Origin: Candidatus Marinamargulisbacteria bacterium SCGC AG-343-D04
GTDB lineage: Bacteria; Margulisbacteria; Marinamargulisbacteria; GCA-2716485; GCA-002719695
Direction: 5' to 3'
Assembly (NCBI GenBank): GCA_003265885.1
Contig: QFBQ01000010.1
Location: 1 to 39,756 of the forward strand
DNA: 39,756 nucleotides
Part shown: piece after piece, positions 16,690 to 25,936 of the stretch
Position numbering within the stretch: the stretch's first letter is position 1
Layout of the letters: the number at the start of each line of letters is the position of its first letter
The notes under the pieces: generated by a model
Seen by the model: only the letters and a program-made list of their open reading frames with translations
What the model was told of the DNA's origin: nothing
The model's database searches: none
Program-made: the position numbers and the translations under genes

Positions 16690-17407
16690 GATTCCCTATT
16701 CGAAAACATTTCGCAAAAAGGATAGCGCTGAAAAATAAGATAATCAATGGTAAAGATAATAAAACCTGAGAAATAACATCAGGAGGAGTAAGAATAGCAG
16801 ATAAAATCATAATACAAACAATCATATAGCGGCTAGATTTGAGTAAGCTTTTTCTAGAAAAGATGTTCAAATGAAGCAAGGTCACGATGATAATAGGAAG
16901 TTGAAATACGACGATTAAATAAGCGAGAAGATTGAATACAAAGAAAATGTTTTCTGAATATGTGAGTAAGATTCCAACATCGGAAGGGATGAAGTGATTA
17001 CTCATTAAAAATTTTAGCGATAGGGGTAATAAGATAAAATATCCATAAAAAAAGCTAACGGCAGATAGGATAAAACTAGTGATAATAGAGACTATAAGGA
17101 ATTTGTTTTCGTTCTTTTTTAAGCCAGGCATGACAAAACGTAAGAGATGAAAAATAAAAAGAGGCAAAGATAAAATAACCCCAAATAAGGTAGCAAACTT
17201 TAGCTTAGTAATAACCCCTTCTAGCACAGATTTTACATAAAAATGCTGTGCATCAACAGAGGCAATAGATTTGAATGGCTGAGAAAATAAGGTGTAAAAA
17301 TAATGATAATAAGTATAAGAAAAAATACCTAGAACCAGTATAGAGAGAACACAGATGACAAGTCTTTGACGTAATTCTTTTAAGTGCTCGAGTAAACTAG
17401 CGTTCAT
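16682..17407 (-). CDS. tatC: Sec-independent translocase subunit TatC
   Basis: TatC is the multi-spanning receptor for twin-arginine signal peptides. The 241-residue protein has the conserved start LLEHLKELRQRL (residues 5-16) and six predicted membrane helices. FMPGLKKNE, typical of the second cytoplasmic loop, and the conserved FLPL-type periplasmic region are also present. The start overlaps the stop of the preceding membrane protein gene by one base (TAATG). It is followed by tatB-like and tatA, giving an inverted order C-B-A rather than the E. coli A-B-C. Confidence 0.94.
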   Translation of the reverse strand: MNASLLEHLKELRQRLVICVLSILVLGIFSYTYYHYFYTLFSQPFKSIASVDAQHFYVKSVLEGVITKLKFATLFGVILSLPLFIFHLLRFVMPGLKKNENKFLIVSIITSFILSAVSFFYGYFILLPLSLKFLMSNHFIPSDVGILLTYSENIFFVFNLLAYLIVVFQLPIIIVTLLHLNIFSRKSLLKSSRYMIVCIMILSAILTPPDVISQVLLSLPLIILFFSAILFAKCFRIGNHV

Positions 17408-18012
17408 TAATTAAAGTTTAAACTGCTAAAAGGAAACTCTACTTTAGAATTAGGTGTCGACTGTTGAGTATGATTATAAGTGTTGATAATAGGTTTTGAT
17501 TTTGACTTAAGTATCTTAAGGGCATGACCTCTTTTTTTGAAAAAGGATTTTAAATTCGAAATGCTTATTTGAGAGCGTTCAGAGTCCTGTTCTAAATCAA
17601 TGATGTATGAGAGGTTGTTTGATGGAGAAGGAATGATAGACATATTAGGGAACTTATTGAGATCAAAGAATGCTTGTTGATGGTTTTGGCCAAAAGATCC
17701 GGTATTTAATGTCTTATGAAGAGAGCGAATGTTTTTATCGATTTTTGATAAAGACGATTTTAAGTGAAGCTCTTCTGTGCGTTTAGATCGTTGAGTAATC
17801 GTTAACGCGCGTTCTTTAACCTTGTTTAGATTGTAATTAAATATAATGCTTGCAAGAAAAAAGCCGAAAAGGCCACTTAGAAGAGCGTCATTAAACTTTA
17901 GATCTATTGATATAAAAAAACGAATGCCGAGATACACAAACACACTAACACAAAAAAAGAGAATAGCTTTATTTTTTTTATTGAAGTTGTTTTTAGATGA
18001 TGACTGCGTCAT
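17407..18012 (-). CDS. Unrecognised protein with two membrane helices
   Basis: I do not recognise this protein (201 residues from the ATG at 18012; an in-frame TTG at 18048 immediately after the lplA stop would add 12 residues). Two hydrophobic helices near the N-terminus are followed by a basic, possibly coiled-coil stretch and a Ser/Asn/Lys-rich tail without Cys. Neither start has a good ribosome-binding site. It is tightly packed between lplA and tatC (one-base overlap), so it is almost certainly co-transcribed with both. Confidence 0.55.
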   Translation of the reverse strand: MTQSSSKNNFNKKNKAILFFCVSVFVYLGIRFFISIDLKFNDALLSGLFGFFLASIIFNYNLNKVKERALTITQRSKRTEELHLKSSLSKIDKNIRSLHKTLNTGSFGQNHQQAFFDLNKFPNMSIIPSPSNNLSYIIDLEQDSERSQISISNLKSFFKKRGHALKILKSKSKPIINTYNHTQQSTPNSKVEFPFSSLNFN

Positions 18013-18048
18013 GAGATATATTATTAGAGTTAATAAGAAATAATTCAA

Positions 18049-18756
18049 CTAGAAAGATTTGTATAAGGGGATTTCTAGATCAGACTGACAGTTCCAGGCT
18101 GAAGATAAGGAGGTTGAAAGGGTCTCTTTTGGAAGAGGGCAGTTTTTTAAAAAAGATAAATGCTGTCGTGCTTTTCTATATGAAGGTTCTTTGGATGGAT
18201 GTTTTAAATAACGATCGATAATAGATAAGTCATAGTTGTATAGAAAGGTGCCGTGAAATAAAATCCAATGTTTTTTACGTCGTTGAGAGTTGCCAGAAAA
18301 CTTGACATTATCAATGCATAAGTCAGTATGGCCTTGAACAGAAATGTTTGGAAGACATAGACTAAGACTGTCTTTATGTGTATTCATGACATAGTGGTTA
18401 GTTTTTTGAATAGTGTTGCAGGTTTCAAGGTGTGTAGGAATAAAGAGTGTATAACACAAACAGCCCGGTCCTAGCAGCACAGTACCCCCACCACTACAAC
18501 GTTTTATAATTGGGATGTTATCCTTCAGAGATTTTTCTTCAAAGGTTTCTACTTTTGGAGAGTTACTGCGACCTAAAACAATAGCATGCTGTTCAGATTC
18601 CCAAAGTCTTAAAAAAACACAGCGAGATTGAGTGTGGTTTTTTTCGATTTCATCATGAAACCATTCATCATAGTTTAGGTGATCAAAAACAGAAGAAAGC
18701 TTATCTATTTTTAATAAATGATTTATACTTGTATCAATACGATTTAATATGTCCAT
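18049..18756 (-). CDS. lplA: Lipoate-protein ligase A family protein
   Basis: The 235-residue protein has the biotin/lipoyl ligase catalytic-domain motifs: RCSGGGTVLLGPG (86-98), the downstream catalytic Lys (K152 in DNVKFSGNSQRR) and the FHGT strand. It lacks the C-terminal accessory domain of E. coli LplA, as do many short ligases. It is divergent from aceE, whose operon encodes the lipoylated E2. The likely job is attaching lipoate or octanoate to AceF. Lipoate scavenging versus octanoyl transfer cannot be settled from sequence. Confidence 0.85.
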   Translation of the reverse strand: MDILNRIDTSINHLLKIDKLSSVFDHLNYDEWFHDEIEKNHTQSRCVFLRLWESEQHAIVLGRSNSPKVETFEEKSLKDNIPIIKRCSGGGTVLLGPGCLCYTLFIPTHLETCNTIQKTNHYVMNTHKDSLSLCLPNISVQGHTDLCIDNVKFSGNSQRRKKHWILFHGTFLYNYDLSIIDRYLKHPSKEPSYRKARQHLSFLKNCPLPKETLSTSLSSAWNCQSDLEIPLYKSF

Positions 18757-18802
18757 ATAAAATAAAAAATTATTGTTTAGCTTAATGCTTTTATGTTAAT
18801 AA

Positions 18803-18808
18803 TATAAT
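18803..18808 (+). promoter_or_regulatory. Possible -10 element for the aceE operon
   Basis: A perfect TATAAT lies 18 bases upstream of the aceE ATG in the 70-base divergent gap with lplA. No convincing TTGACA is found 16-19 bases upstream, so a regulated or weak promoter is possible. GGGGAT near 18818 may be the ribosome-binding site. Confidence 0.35.
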
Positions 18809-18826
18809 GAACGAGCGGGGATGTGA

Positions 18827-21493
18827 ATGACTACAGCAGGTTTTAATAATAAAGACTATATATGCAAATCCATTGTTGATCAATTTGAGCACCTATTGGT
18901 TGAAGGCCTAGAAATTGATGCGGCTCATGTTGTAAATGAGTGTATCTCAAAAATAAAACAGTATGGAGCAACGATAAACGGAGCAACAAATACACCGTAT
19001 GTGAACAGCATACCTAAGGAAGAGGATAAATCCTATCCAGGAAATTTAGAATTAGAAAGTAAAATTCAAGACATTATCAGATGGAATGCGATGTCTATGG
19101 TTGTTAAAGCCAATAGAGTTCATGATGGTTTAGGCGGACATATTTCATCTTATGCATCATCATCAACCTTGTATGAGGTTGGGTTTAATCATATTTTTAG
19201 AGGAAATAATGGGAAGCATGAGGCTGATCAGGTATTTTTTCAAGGGCATGTGTCTCCAGGAAATTATGCAAGAGCGTATTTGGAAGGCCGTATAACAACG
19301 AAACATTTGCATCATTTTCGGCAAGAGTTAGCCAAAGGTGGAGGCTTGTCTTCGTATCCACACCCTTTTTTAATGCCAAATTTCTGGCAATTTCCGACTG
19401 TTTCCATGGGGTTAGGTCCTATATTATCCATTTATCAAGCACGGTTTAATCGATATTTAGTAGCCAGAGGCATTATTAAACCTGAAAGCGAGCCTAGAGT
19501 ATTTTGTTATATTGGAGATGGAGAGTGTGATGAACCTGAAACTTTAGGTGCTATAAACTTTGCGGCTAGAGAAAAACTAGATAATTTGAATTTTATTATT
19601 AATTGTAATTTGCAGAGGTTAGATGGTCCTGTTCGAGGAAATTCTAAAATTATTCAAGAACTAGAGGCGTCTTTTAGAGGCGCAGGGTGGAATGTTATAA
19701 AGGTTATATGGGGCTCAGATTGGGATGAGTTGCTTCAATCAGAATATAGAGATTTGTTGATGAAAAGAATGGGTGAAGCTGTAGATGGGGATTATCAAAA
19801 ATATGTTGTAGAGCCAGGAAGTTATTTTCGAAAACATTTTTTTGGAAAATACCCTGATTTATTAAAGTGTGTGAATCATTTAACAGATGATGATTTAAAA
19901 GGTCTTTTAAGGGGCGGGCATGACCCTGTTAAAGTATATACGGCCTATCAAAACGCTATTAATCATAAAGGGCAGCCAACGGTGATATTGGCTAAAACCG
20001 TAAAAGGGTATGGATTAGGAGAGGCTGGAGAAGGAAAAAATATTAGTCATCAACAAAAGAAGTTAAATGAAAAAGAACTTCGGGAGTTTCGAGAAAAATT
20101 ATCTATTCCTATTTCAGATGAAAAAGTCGTTGATGCACCTTTTTACAGGCCTCCTCAAAAATCAAAAGAGATTCAATATCTGTTAAAACAAAGAAAAGAG
20201 TTGGGAGGCTTTTTGCCGGAAAGGAAAGTAACAAAAGAGTGTTTAGATATCCCTGATATTAGCCAATACAAAGAGTTTTTAACGGCATCCAAGTCAGAGA
20301 TGTCTACAACGATGTCTTTTGTAAGGGTGTTAAGTAAGTTGTTGAGAGATCCAAAAATAGGAAAGCGTATTGTTCCTATTATTCCTGATGAAGCAAGGAC
20401 TTTTGGAATGGAGTCGTTTTTCATGCAATATGGAATTTATTCTCATTTAGGACAATTGTATGAACCTGTAGATTTTGAGACGATTATTTATTATAGAGAA
20501 GCGAAAGATGGTCAGATATTAGAAGAAGGTATTAATGAAAGTGGAGCAATGTGTTCCTTTATTGCGTCAGGGACATCCTATGCAACACACGGAGAGTATA
20601 CAGTTCCTTTTTATATTTATTATTCGATGTTTGGCTTTCAACGTATTGGAGATTTAGTCTGGTTGGCTGCGGATATGAAAACAAAGGGATTTTTGTTAGG
20701 GGCAACAGCGGGACGAACGGCTCTAAATGGGGAAGGTTTGCAACATCAAGATGGGCATAGCCAAATTTTAGCGAGTACAGTCCCTACATTAATGACATAT
20801 GACCCTGCATTTATGTATGAAATTGCAGTGATTGTGTTGCATGGTATGAAAGAAATGTATGAGCGAAACAGAGAGGTTTTTTATTATTTAACATTGGCCA
20901 ATGAGAATTATATGCATCATGAGATGCCAAAAGGTGTTGAAGACGGCATTATCAAGGGGTTATATAAATTTAAAAAAAGCAGTAAGAAATCCACCGAAAA
21001 GGCGCACATTATTGCAAGTGGAAGTATTATGATGCAGGCATTACTAGCCAAAGATATTCTAGAAGAAGACTATGGGATATCCGTAGATATATGGTCTGCA
21101 ACCAATTATAAGCAATTGCGAACAGAGGCCATTAATTGTGATCGTTGGAATTTATTGAATCCTACCAAAAAGAAAAAAGTATCGTATGTTGAATCACTCT
21201 TGAAAAAAGAAAAAGGAGCATTTGTTGCGGTTTCAGATAGCATGCGCATGGTTCCGGATCAAATAAGTAAGTGGGTTCCAGAAGGATTGTATACATTGGG
21301 AACAGATGGGTTTGGAAGAAGCGATACAAGAGAGAACTTAAGAAGGTTTTTTGAAATAGACAAAGAGTGTATAGTGTTAGCCGTGCTCACTCAATGTTCT
21401 AAAAAAAGTAAAAAAATTACGACAAAAACGATAGAAAAAGCACGAAAAAAATTAGGGATTAAGGCGGATAAAGAATTTCCGTTATTTGTATAA
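18827..21493 (+). CDS. aceE: Pyruvate dehydrogenase E1 component, homodimeric type
   Basis: AceE decarboxylates pyruvate with thiamine diphosphate and passes the acetyl group to the lipoyl arm of AceF. The 888-residue single-chain protein is the homodimeric E1 type rather than separate alpha and beta chains. The ThDP-binding motif GDGECDEPE (230-238) with the paired N in NCNLQRLDGPVRGN (259 onward) is intact. The early VRV-like HDGLGGH (99-105) and the active-site HVSPG (141-145) are visible, as is the transketolase-like pyrimidine-binding region near 515-690. It heads the aceE-aceF-lpd operon. Confidence 0.97.
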   Translation: MTTAGFNNKDYICKSIVDQFEHLLVEGLEIDAAHVVNECISKIKQYGATINGATNTPYVNSIPKEEDKSYPGNLELESKIQDIIRWNAMSMVVKANRVHDGLGGHISSYASSSTLYEVGFNHIFRGNNGKHEADQVFFQGHVSPGNYARAYLEGRITTKHLHHFRQELAKGGGLSSYPHPFLMPNFWQFPTVSMGLGPILSIYQARFNRYLVARGIIKPESEPRVFCYIGDGECDEPETLGAINFAAREKLDNLNFIINCNLQRLDGPVRGNSKIIQELEASFRGAGWNVIKVIWGSDWDELLQSEYRDLLMKRMGEAVDGDYQKYVVEPGSYFRKHFFGKYPDLLKCVNHLTDDDLKGLLRGGHDPVKVYTAYQNAINHKGQPTVILAKTVKGYGLGEAGEGKNISHQQKKLNEKELREFREKLSIPISDEKVVDAPFYRPPQKSKEIQYLLKQRKELGGFLPERKVTKECLDIPDISQYKEFLTASKSEMSTTMSFVRVLSKLLRDPKIGKRIVPIIPDEARTFGMESFFMQYGIYSHLGQLYEPVDFETIIYYREAKDGQILEEGINESGAMCSFIASGTSYATHGEYTVPFYIYYSMFGFQRIGDLVWLAADMKTKGFLLGATAGRTALNGEGLQHQDGHSQILASTVPTLMTYDPAFMYEIAVIVLHGMKEMYERNREVFYYLTLANENYMHHEMPKGVEDGIIKGLYKFKKSSKKSTEKAHIIASGSIMMQALLAKDILEEDYGISVDIWSATNYKQLRTEAINCDRWNLLNPTKKKKVSYVESLLKKEKGAFVAVSDSMRMVPDQISKWVPEGLYTLGTDGFGRSDTRENLRRFFEIDKECIVLAVLTQCSKKSKKITTKTIEKARKKLGIKADKEFPLFV

Positions 21494-21525
21494 AGTATGA
21501 TGAAACTGATAAAAGGAGATAAGGA

Positions 21526-22818
21526 ATGGATATAAGGGTACCAAACTTAGGCGATGGCGTAGATAGTGCTGTGGTGATTTCTATTTTGGTGAAATCTGGA
21601 GAGTCTGTCAGCAAAGATCAGACTTTGCTTGAATTAGAGACAGACAAGGCTGTAGCTCCTTTGCCCTGTCCTCAAGAAGGAACGATAGAGGCGATTACAG
21701 TTTCAGAGGGAGATACCTTATCTACCGGAATGGTCATTGGCCGTTTAAGTGGTGGCGACTCTTCTGAAAATGTTCCAGAAGTTCAAGAGAGTGTACCGAA
21801 TACACCGGTGGCTCCAGTTCAAGCTGCGCCAATAGTCAGTCCTCAAACTATTCAAGTAGCAGCTGTACAGCCAGGCCAAGTAGTGAATCCCAACCCGGTT
21901 ACATCTCCTTCCTTAACAAAACTAGCCTATAGAATAGGTTTAGATCTAACACGTATTCAGGGAACAGGGTCTGGAGGACGTATTACAGAGCAGGATGTCA
22001 TCAATCATGTAGCCTATTTGCAATCCTTAACTCAGCAACCAGCAGTATCTTCTGTGACGGGAGCCGACACTGTAAAGAAAGCACAGGTATTGCCAGATTT
22101 TTCTAAATGGGGCGATATTTCAGTTGAAAAGTGTAGTTCTTTGAGAAAGAAAATTGCAGATAAGATGCAAGAGACTTGGCAAACAGTGCCTCATGTGACA
22201 CAAAATTTAGATATCGATATTACAGATTTGATGGCTTTACGTAAAAAATATAATCCTAAATATCAGAAAAAAGGTGTGAAATTAACCTTAACAGTCTTTG
22301 CTATTAGAGCTGTTCAAAAGGCTTTAGAGCAATTTCCTCAATTTAATTCCTCTTATGATGCGGAGAAAAATGAAGTGATTTTAAAGCATTATTTTCATAT
22401 GGGAATAGCCGTAGATACAGAAAACGGTCTGATTGTACCTGTAATTAAGAATGTAAATACGAAGTCCTTGTTAGAACTGTGTCAGGATTTAAATACTGTG
22501 GCAGAAAAGGCAAGAGAGAGAACATTGGGGATGGATGATTTGCAAGGGTCTACCTTTACGATATCCAATTTAGGGGGCTTAGGAGTAGGAGCTTTTACAC
22601 CTATTGTAAATAGTCCTGAAGTGGCTATTTTGGGAGTTAGCAGTGGAGAGTTAAAACCTGTAGTAAGTAAAGATGAGAAAGTAACCTATAGATTAAAAAT
22701 GCCGGTATGCCTATCTTATGACCATCGCGTAATAGATGGGGCAGATGGGGCTCGCTTTATTATGGAAGTAAAAAAGCAGTTTGAAACGTTTAGCGAATCA
22801 GAGTTGAAGGAGATATAG
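21526..22818 (+). CDS. aceF: Dihydrolipoamide acetyltransferase (PDH E2)
   Basis: E2 transfers the acetyl group from its lipoyl arm to coenzyme A and forms the complex core. The 430-residue protein has a single lipoyl domain (1-75) with lipoyl K41 in ETDKAV and a Pro/Val/Gln-rich linker (85-125). A peripheral-subunit-binding domain (127-162) and the acetyltransferase domain with H400 and D404 (DHRVIDG) follow. AAAAGGAGA precedes the ATG. Single-lipoyl E2 proteins contrast with the two to three domains of enterobacterial AceF. It lies 32 bases after aceE and two bases before lpd. Confidence 0.96.
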   Translation: MDIRVPNLGDGVDSAVVISILVKSGESVSKDQTLLELETDKAVAPLPCPQEGTIEAITVSEGDTLSTGMVIGRLSGGDSSENVPEVQESVPNTPVAPVQAAPIVSPQTIQVAAVQPGQVVNPNPVTSPSLTKLAYRIGLDLTRIQGTGSGGRITEQDVINHVAYLQSLTQQPAVSSVTGADTVKKAQVLPDFSKWGDISVEKCSSLRKKIADKMQETWQTVPHVTQNLDIDITDLMALRKKYNPKYQKKGVKLTLTVFAIRAVQKALEQFPQFNSSYDAEKNEVILKHYFHMGIAVDTENGLIVPVIKNVNTKSLLELCQDLNTVAEKARERTLGMDDLQGSTFTISNLGGLGVGAFTPIVNSPEVAILGVSSGELKPVVSKDEKVTYRLKMPVCLSYDHRVIDGADGARFIMEVKKQFETFSESELKEI

Positions 22819-22820
22819 TC

Positions 22821-24242
22821 ATGGATAAAAAGCACTATGATTTAGTAGTTATTGGTGGAGGCCCTGGCGGATATGCGGCGGCTTTTTATGCAGCATCACA
22901 TGGCAAGAAAGTATGTTTAGTAGACAAGAGAGAGGTTTTAGGTGGAGTGTGTTTGAATGAAGGGTGTATTCCATCAAAAGCCTTGATTCATGCAACAGAG
23001 GTTTTATCATCTGTAAAAGAAGCCAAAGAATTTGGGATTACCTTTGATAAGCCTAAAATAGATATAAAGCAATTAAAAAAATGGAAAGAAGGGATTATTT
23101 CTAAGTTGAACAAAGGCATAGAAATGCTTTGTGAGAAAAAGAAAGTGACATTCCTGCATGGACGAGGATATTTTGAAGACAGTAAAACGCTTAGAGTTGA
23201 AACAAAAAAAGGGCAACAGTTTTTAAGCTTTGATGATGCGATTATTGCAGTTGGGTCACACCCCGCATTGCCTGCAGCTTTTGATTTGGGGAATAAGCGT
23301 ATTATGACGTCAAAAACGGCATTAGACATTGAAGATGTTCCAAAATCTCTACTCGTTGTTGGGGGCGGTTACATTGGTATGGAGTTAGGGTCTGTTTATG
23401 CAGCATTAGGGTCTAAAGTGACGGTAATTGAAGCCATGGACAGTATATTAATGGGAGCGGATGCAGATTTAGTTAGACCCGTAATGAAGCATGCTAAAGA
23501 AAATTTTGATGAGCTTTTATTTTCCACAAAAGTGTCTAGCATGGCAACGAAGGGGAAAACAATCAGTGTAAAATATAAAACAAGTGATAATAAAGCGCAT
23601 GAAAAATGTTTTGATAAAGTATTAGTATCTGTAGGAAGAAAGCCTAATTCAGATAATTTAGGATTGAAAAACACAGAGATAAAAGTAGATGATAAAGGGT
23701 TTATTCAGACAAAAACGAATCAACAGACAGATGATGCCCATATTTATGCTATTGGAGACATTGCGGGCGGGATATTATTGGCCCATAAGGCGTCTAAAGA
23801 GGCCGTAGTAGCGGTTGAGGCTATTTTAGGAAGACGTGTAACAAATGAGAATATGGTTATTCCGTGTGTGGTATTTACAGACCCTGAAGTAGCATGGTGT
23901 GGGGTAACAGAAGAAGAAGCTCGTCAGCAAAAGTTAGATGTTGAGGTATCAAAATTCAGTTGGGCAGCATCGGGTAGGGCTTTAAGTATTAACAGAACAG
24001 ATGGGATGACGAAGTTGATTATTGATAAGCAGACAGAACGCATATTAGGTGTTGGAATAGTGGGTGCTGGGGCAGGGGAGTTAATTGCAGAAGGGTGTTT
24101 AGCAGTGAGTTCAGGGCTTACTGCTGAAGATTTGGCGGAAACAGTGCATGCACATCCAACCTTATCTGAAACGCTTATGGAGTCTGCGGAATTGTTTTTT
24201 GGACATTCTGCTCATGCGTATAATCCTAAAAAAGAAAAGTAA
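22821..24242 (+). CDS. lpd: Dihydrolipoamide dehydrogenase (E3)
   Basis: This FAD-dependent disulfide reductase reoxidises dihydrolipoamide using NAD+. The 473-residue protein has the FAD motif GGGPGGYAAA (12-21), the redox pair C44-x4-C49 (GVCLNEGCIPSK), the second GGGYIGMELG nucleotide motif, the AIGD FAD motif and the C-terminal active-site HAHPTLSE. It is the last gene of the aceE operon. Its stop falls in a small inverted repeat shared with the convergent phosphoribosyltransferase gene. Confidence 0.97.
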   Translation: MDKKHYDLVVIGGGPGGYAAAFYAASHGKKVCLVDKREVLGGVCLNEGCIPSKALIHATEVLSSVKEAKEFGITFDKPKIDIKQLKKWKEGIISKLNKGIEMLCEKKKVTFLHGRGYFEDSKTLRVETKKGQQFLSFDDAIIAVGSHPALPAAFDLGNKRIMTSKTALDIEDVPKSLLVVGGGYIGMELGSVYAALGSKVTVIEAMDSILMGADADLVRPVMKHAKENFDELLFSTKVSSMATKGKTISVKYKTSDNKAHEKCFDKVLVSVGRKPNSDNLGLKNTEIKVDDKGFIQTKTNQQTDDAHIYAIGDIAGGILLAHKASKEAVVAVEAILGRRVTNENMVIPCVVFTDPEVAWCGVTEEEARQQKLDVEVSKFSWAASGRALSINRTDGMTKLIIDKQTERILGVGIVGAGAGELIAEGCLAVSSGLTAEDLAETVHAHPTLSETLMESAELFFGHSAHAYNPKKEK

Positions 24243-24257
24243 TCTAAAAAAAGATTA
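24240..24257. terminator. Minimal palindrome overlapping two convergent stop codons
   Basis: TAATCT-AAAAAA-AGATTA is a perfect six-base inverted repeat. Its first bases are the lpd stop and its last bases the stop of the opposing phosphoribosyltransferase gene. The A-rich loop gives a T-run on the minus strand inside the loop rather than after the stem, so activity as an intrinsic terminator is doubtful. Confidence 0.3.
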
Positions 24258-24881
24258 AGTTGTAGATTTATTTAGTAAATCTATCACGTCTTGGTCACTG
24301 ACTTGCGAAAAGTCATCATAAAACTGTCCAACAGCTGAAAACGAAGAGGGGGTATGTAGGCAGATTATCTTATCTACTTTGGGAAGAATTTTTTGGATAC
24401 TATCGGGAGCTCCCACAGGAACGGCACAGACGATGCTGCGGGGACTTTCTTGTCTAACGAGATCAATAGCAGATAACAACGTATGACCTGTGGCGACGCC
24501 ATCATCTGTGATAATCACGAGCTTATCTTTAAGAGATGTGGGTTTTCTATTCCCCAAATAGAGGGCATAATGTTGCCGCAATTTCTGTCTTATGGAGATA
24601 ATTTCATCTTGAATATAATTATGAAATTGACGTGAATAGTCTTCATTAAGGCATACAGAACTTAAACTAACAGATCCAATGGCAAATTCTTTATGGCCAG
24701 GGTATCCAATTTTTTTAGTTAGGATGATATCCAAGGGGCAGTGCAGATATTCGGAAAGAACATGGCCGATCTGAAGACCCCCTCGGGGAATGGCTAAGAT
24801 AATACAATCTTTCTGCTGCGTATAGGGGGTTAATTCTGTGCATAATTCGTGAGCTGCATCAAAACGGTTTTTAAAAAGCAT
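24255..24881 (-). CDS. Predicted phosphoribosyltransferase
   Basis: The 208-residue protein has the type I phosphoribosyltransferase PRPP-binding motif TDDGVATGHT (125-134) and the upstream PRGG (32-35). The flexible-loop region is in between (about 58-100). This matches the stand-alone predicted phosphoribosyltransferases (COG1926-like) whose substrate is usually not known. It lies 77 bases downstream of the lipoprotein gene on the same strand and is convergent with lpd. The fold call is good; a specific reaction is not claimed. Confidence 0.78.
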   Translation of the reverse strand: MLFKNRFDAAHELCTELTPYTQQKDCIILAIPRGGLQIGHVLSEYLHCPLDIILTKKIGYPGHKEFAIGSVSLSSVCLNEDYSRQFHNYIQDEIISIRQKLRQHYALYLGNRKPTSLKDKLVIITDDGVATGHTLLSAIDLVRQESPRSIVCAVPVGAPDSIQKILPKVDKIICLHTPSSFSAVGQFYDDFSQVSDQDVIDLLNKSTT

Positions 24882-24958
24882 AGTGCATCATAAGAAGCGT
24901 TCCCAGATATAGACACATCATAAACATGAGTGAGGATTATTAATAGATAAGATATGTA

Positions 24959-25729
24959 TTAGTGAATATAAGTAGGATCAAAGGTGTTCACAAGTGTTGA
25001 AAGAATAGAGTAAAGTCCTTCGTGAGAAGAGTCTGTATGTCGTCTTATCCAAAATAAAGTAGCGGTCTTTGAAGTTATAGAGTGTGAAGAAGATGCAATA
25101 GTAGATTCTATCGTATATGGAGGGACAAATCTATGAGAACGATTCCCTTCAACCAGAGAGGTATATTCAGAAACTAGTGATGATAAATCACTATGGTTTT
25201 GAAGCATTTTATATGCATCAACATATTCTCTCAAATAGGTTTTATAATAGCTATTATAATAATTTTGAGTAAGAGAAATTAAGGTAGAGTGAGATAATAC
25301 GGATTGAGTCATAGAAAGAACCCATTCAATAAAACTAGGGTTATAACGAGCATAATCACCATAATTAGTTAAATTAAAACTCTCTAAAGATTGTCCGGAG
25401 ATAAATAGTGTTTCAATAGACATATCTTCAAGAAGATTCACTGGAATAAAATCGTTAAGCAAAGAATAAAAGTGATGGGGCCCACCAATGGAATATTTAC
25501 TAGAATTTGGAATAGGGGATTCATTCTGTAAATTAGAATCGACATATTGAGACGATTCAAACCAACTAGATCGCAAAATTGAGACATCATCGTAACTTTG
25601 TTCTTTTTCTATTACACTGTCAGAGCTTTCACACCCCAACGTTACTATTAACATCAATAATATCAGACTAATCATTAAACCTTTGATTATTATGTTTTTA
25701 TTAACATAAAGCGCGAAGTTTTTTTTCAT
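24959..25729 (-). CDS. Unrecognised lipoprotein
   Basis: The 256-residue protein begins with a basic segment, a hydrophobic helix and the lipobox TLGC (Cys33), so it is probably a lipoprotein of the cell envelope. The n-region is long (about 16 residues), and M19 is a possible alternative start. The mature part is Ser/Tyr/Asn-rich and helical with no Cys. No family was recognised. ATGGAGAA lies about ten bases upstream. It is flanked by an unknown gene and a phosphoribosyltransferase on the same strand. The 207-base upstream gap holds only very AT-rich sequence with a direct repeat ATAAGTT-ATAAGTT. Confidence 0.6.
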   Translation of the reverse strand: MKKNFALYVNKNIIIKGLMISLILLMLIVTLGCESSDSVIEKEQSYDDVSILRSSWFESSQYVDSNLQNESPIPNSSKYSIGGPHHFYSLLNDFIPVNLLEDMSIETLFISGQSLESFNLTNYGDYARYNPSFIEWVLSMTQSVLSHSTLISLTQNYYNSYYKTYLREYVDAYKMLQNHSDLSSLVSEYTSLVEGNRSHRFVPPYTIESTIASSSHSITSKTATLFWIRRHTDSSHEGLYSILSTLVNTFDPTYIH

Positions 25730-25936
25730 AATTTAGTATTCTCCATTTCTGTTCAATAGTTTTATAATAACCTTAGATCATTATATATTCCTAATATCTA
25801 AGAACGTAGTAAATCTATAAGTTATAAGTTAAATACAAAATATGTCGATAATTTATCCATATATATAGTTGTCGTATCATGAGCCTATAATATTTTACTT
25901 AAATTTAATTTTTTATAGAAACAATTAACAATACTG

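Noticed and set aside
25730..25936. Regulatory region with a sigma-70 promoter for the lipoprotein gene
   Set aside because: A TATAAT occurs on the minus strand, but no acceptable -35 is at the right distance and the whole gap is so AT-rich that such matches are expected by chance.
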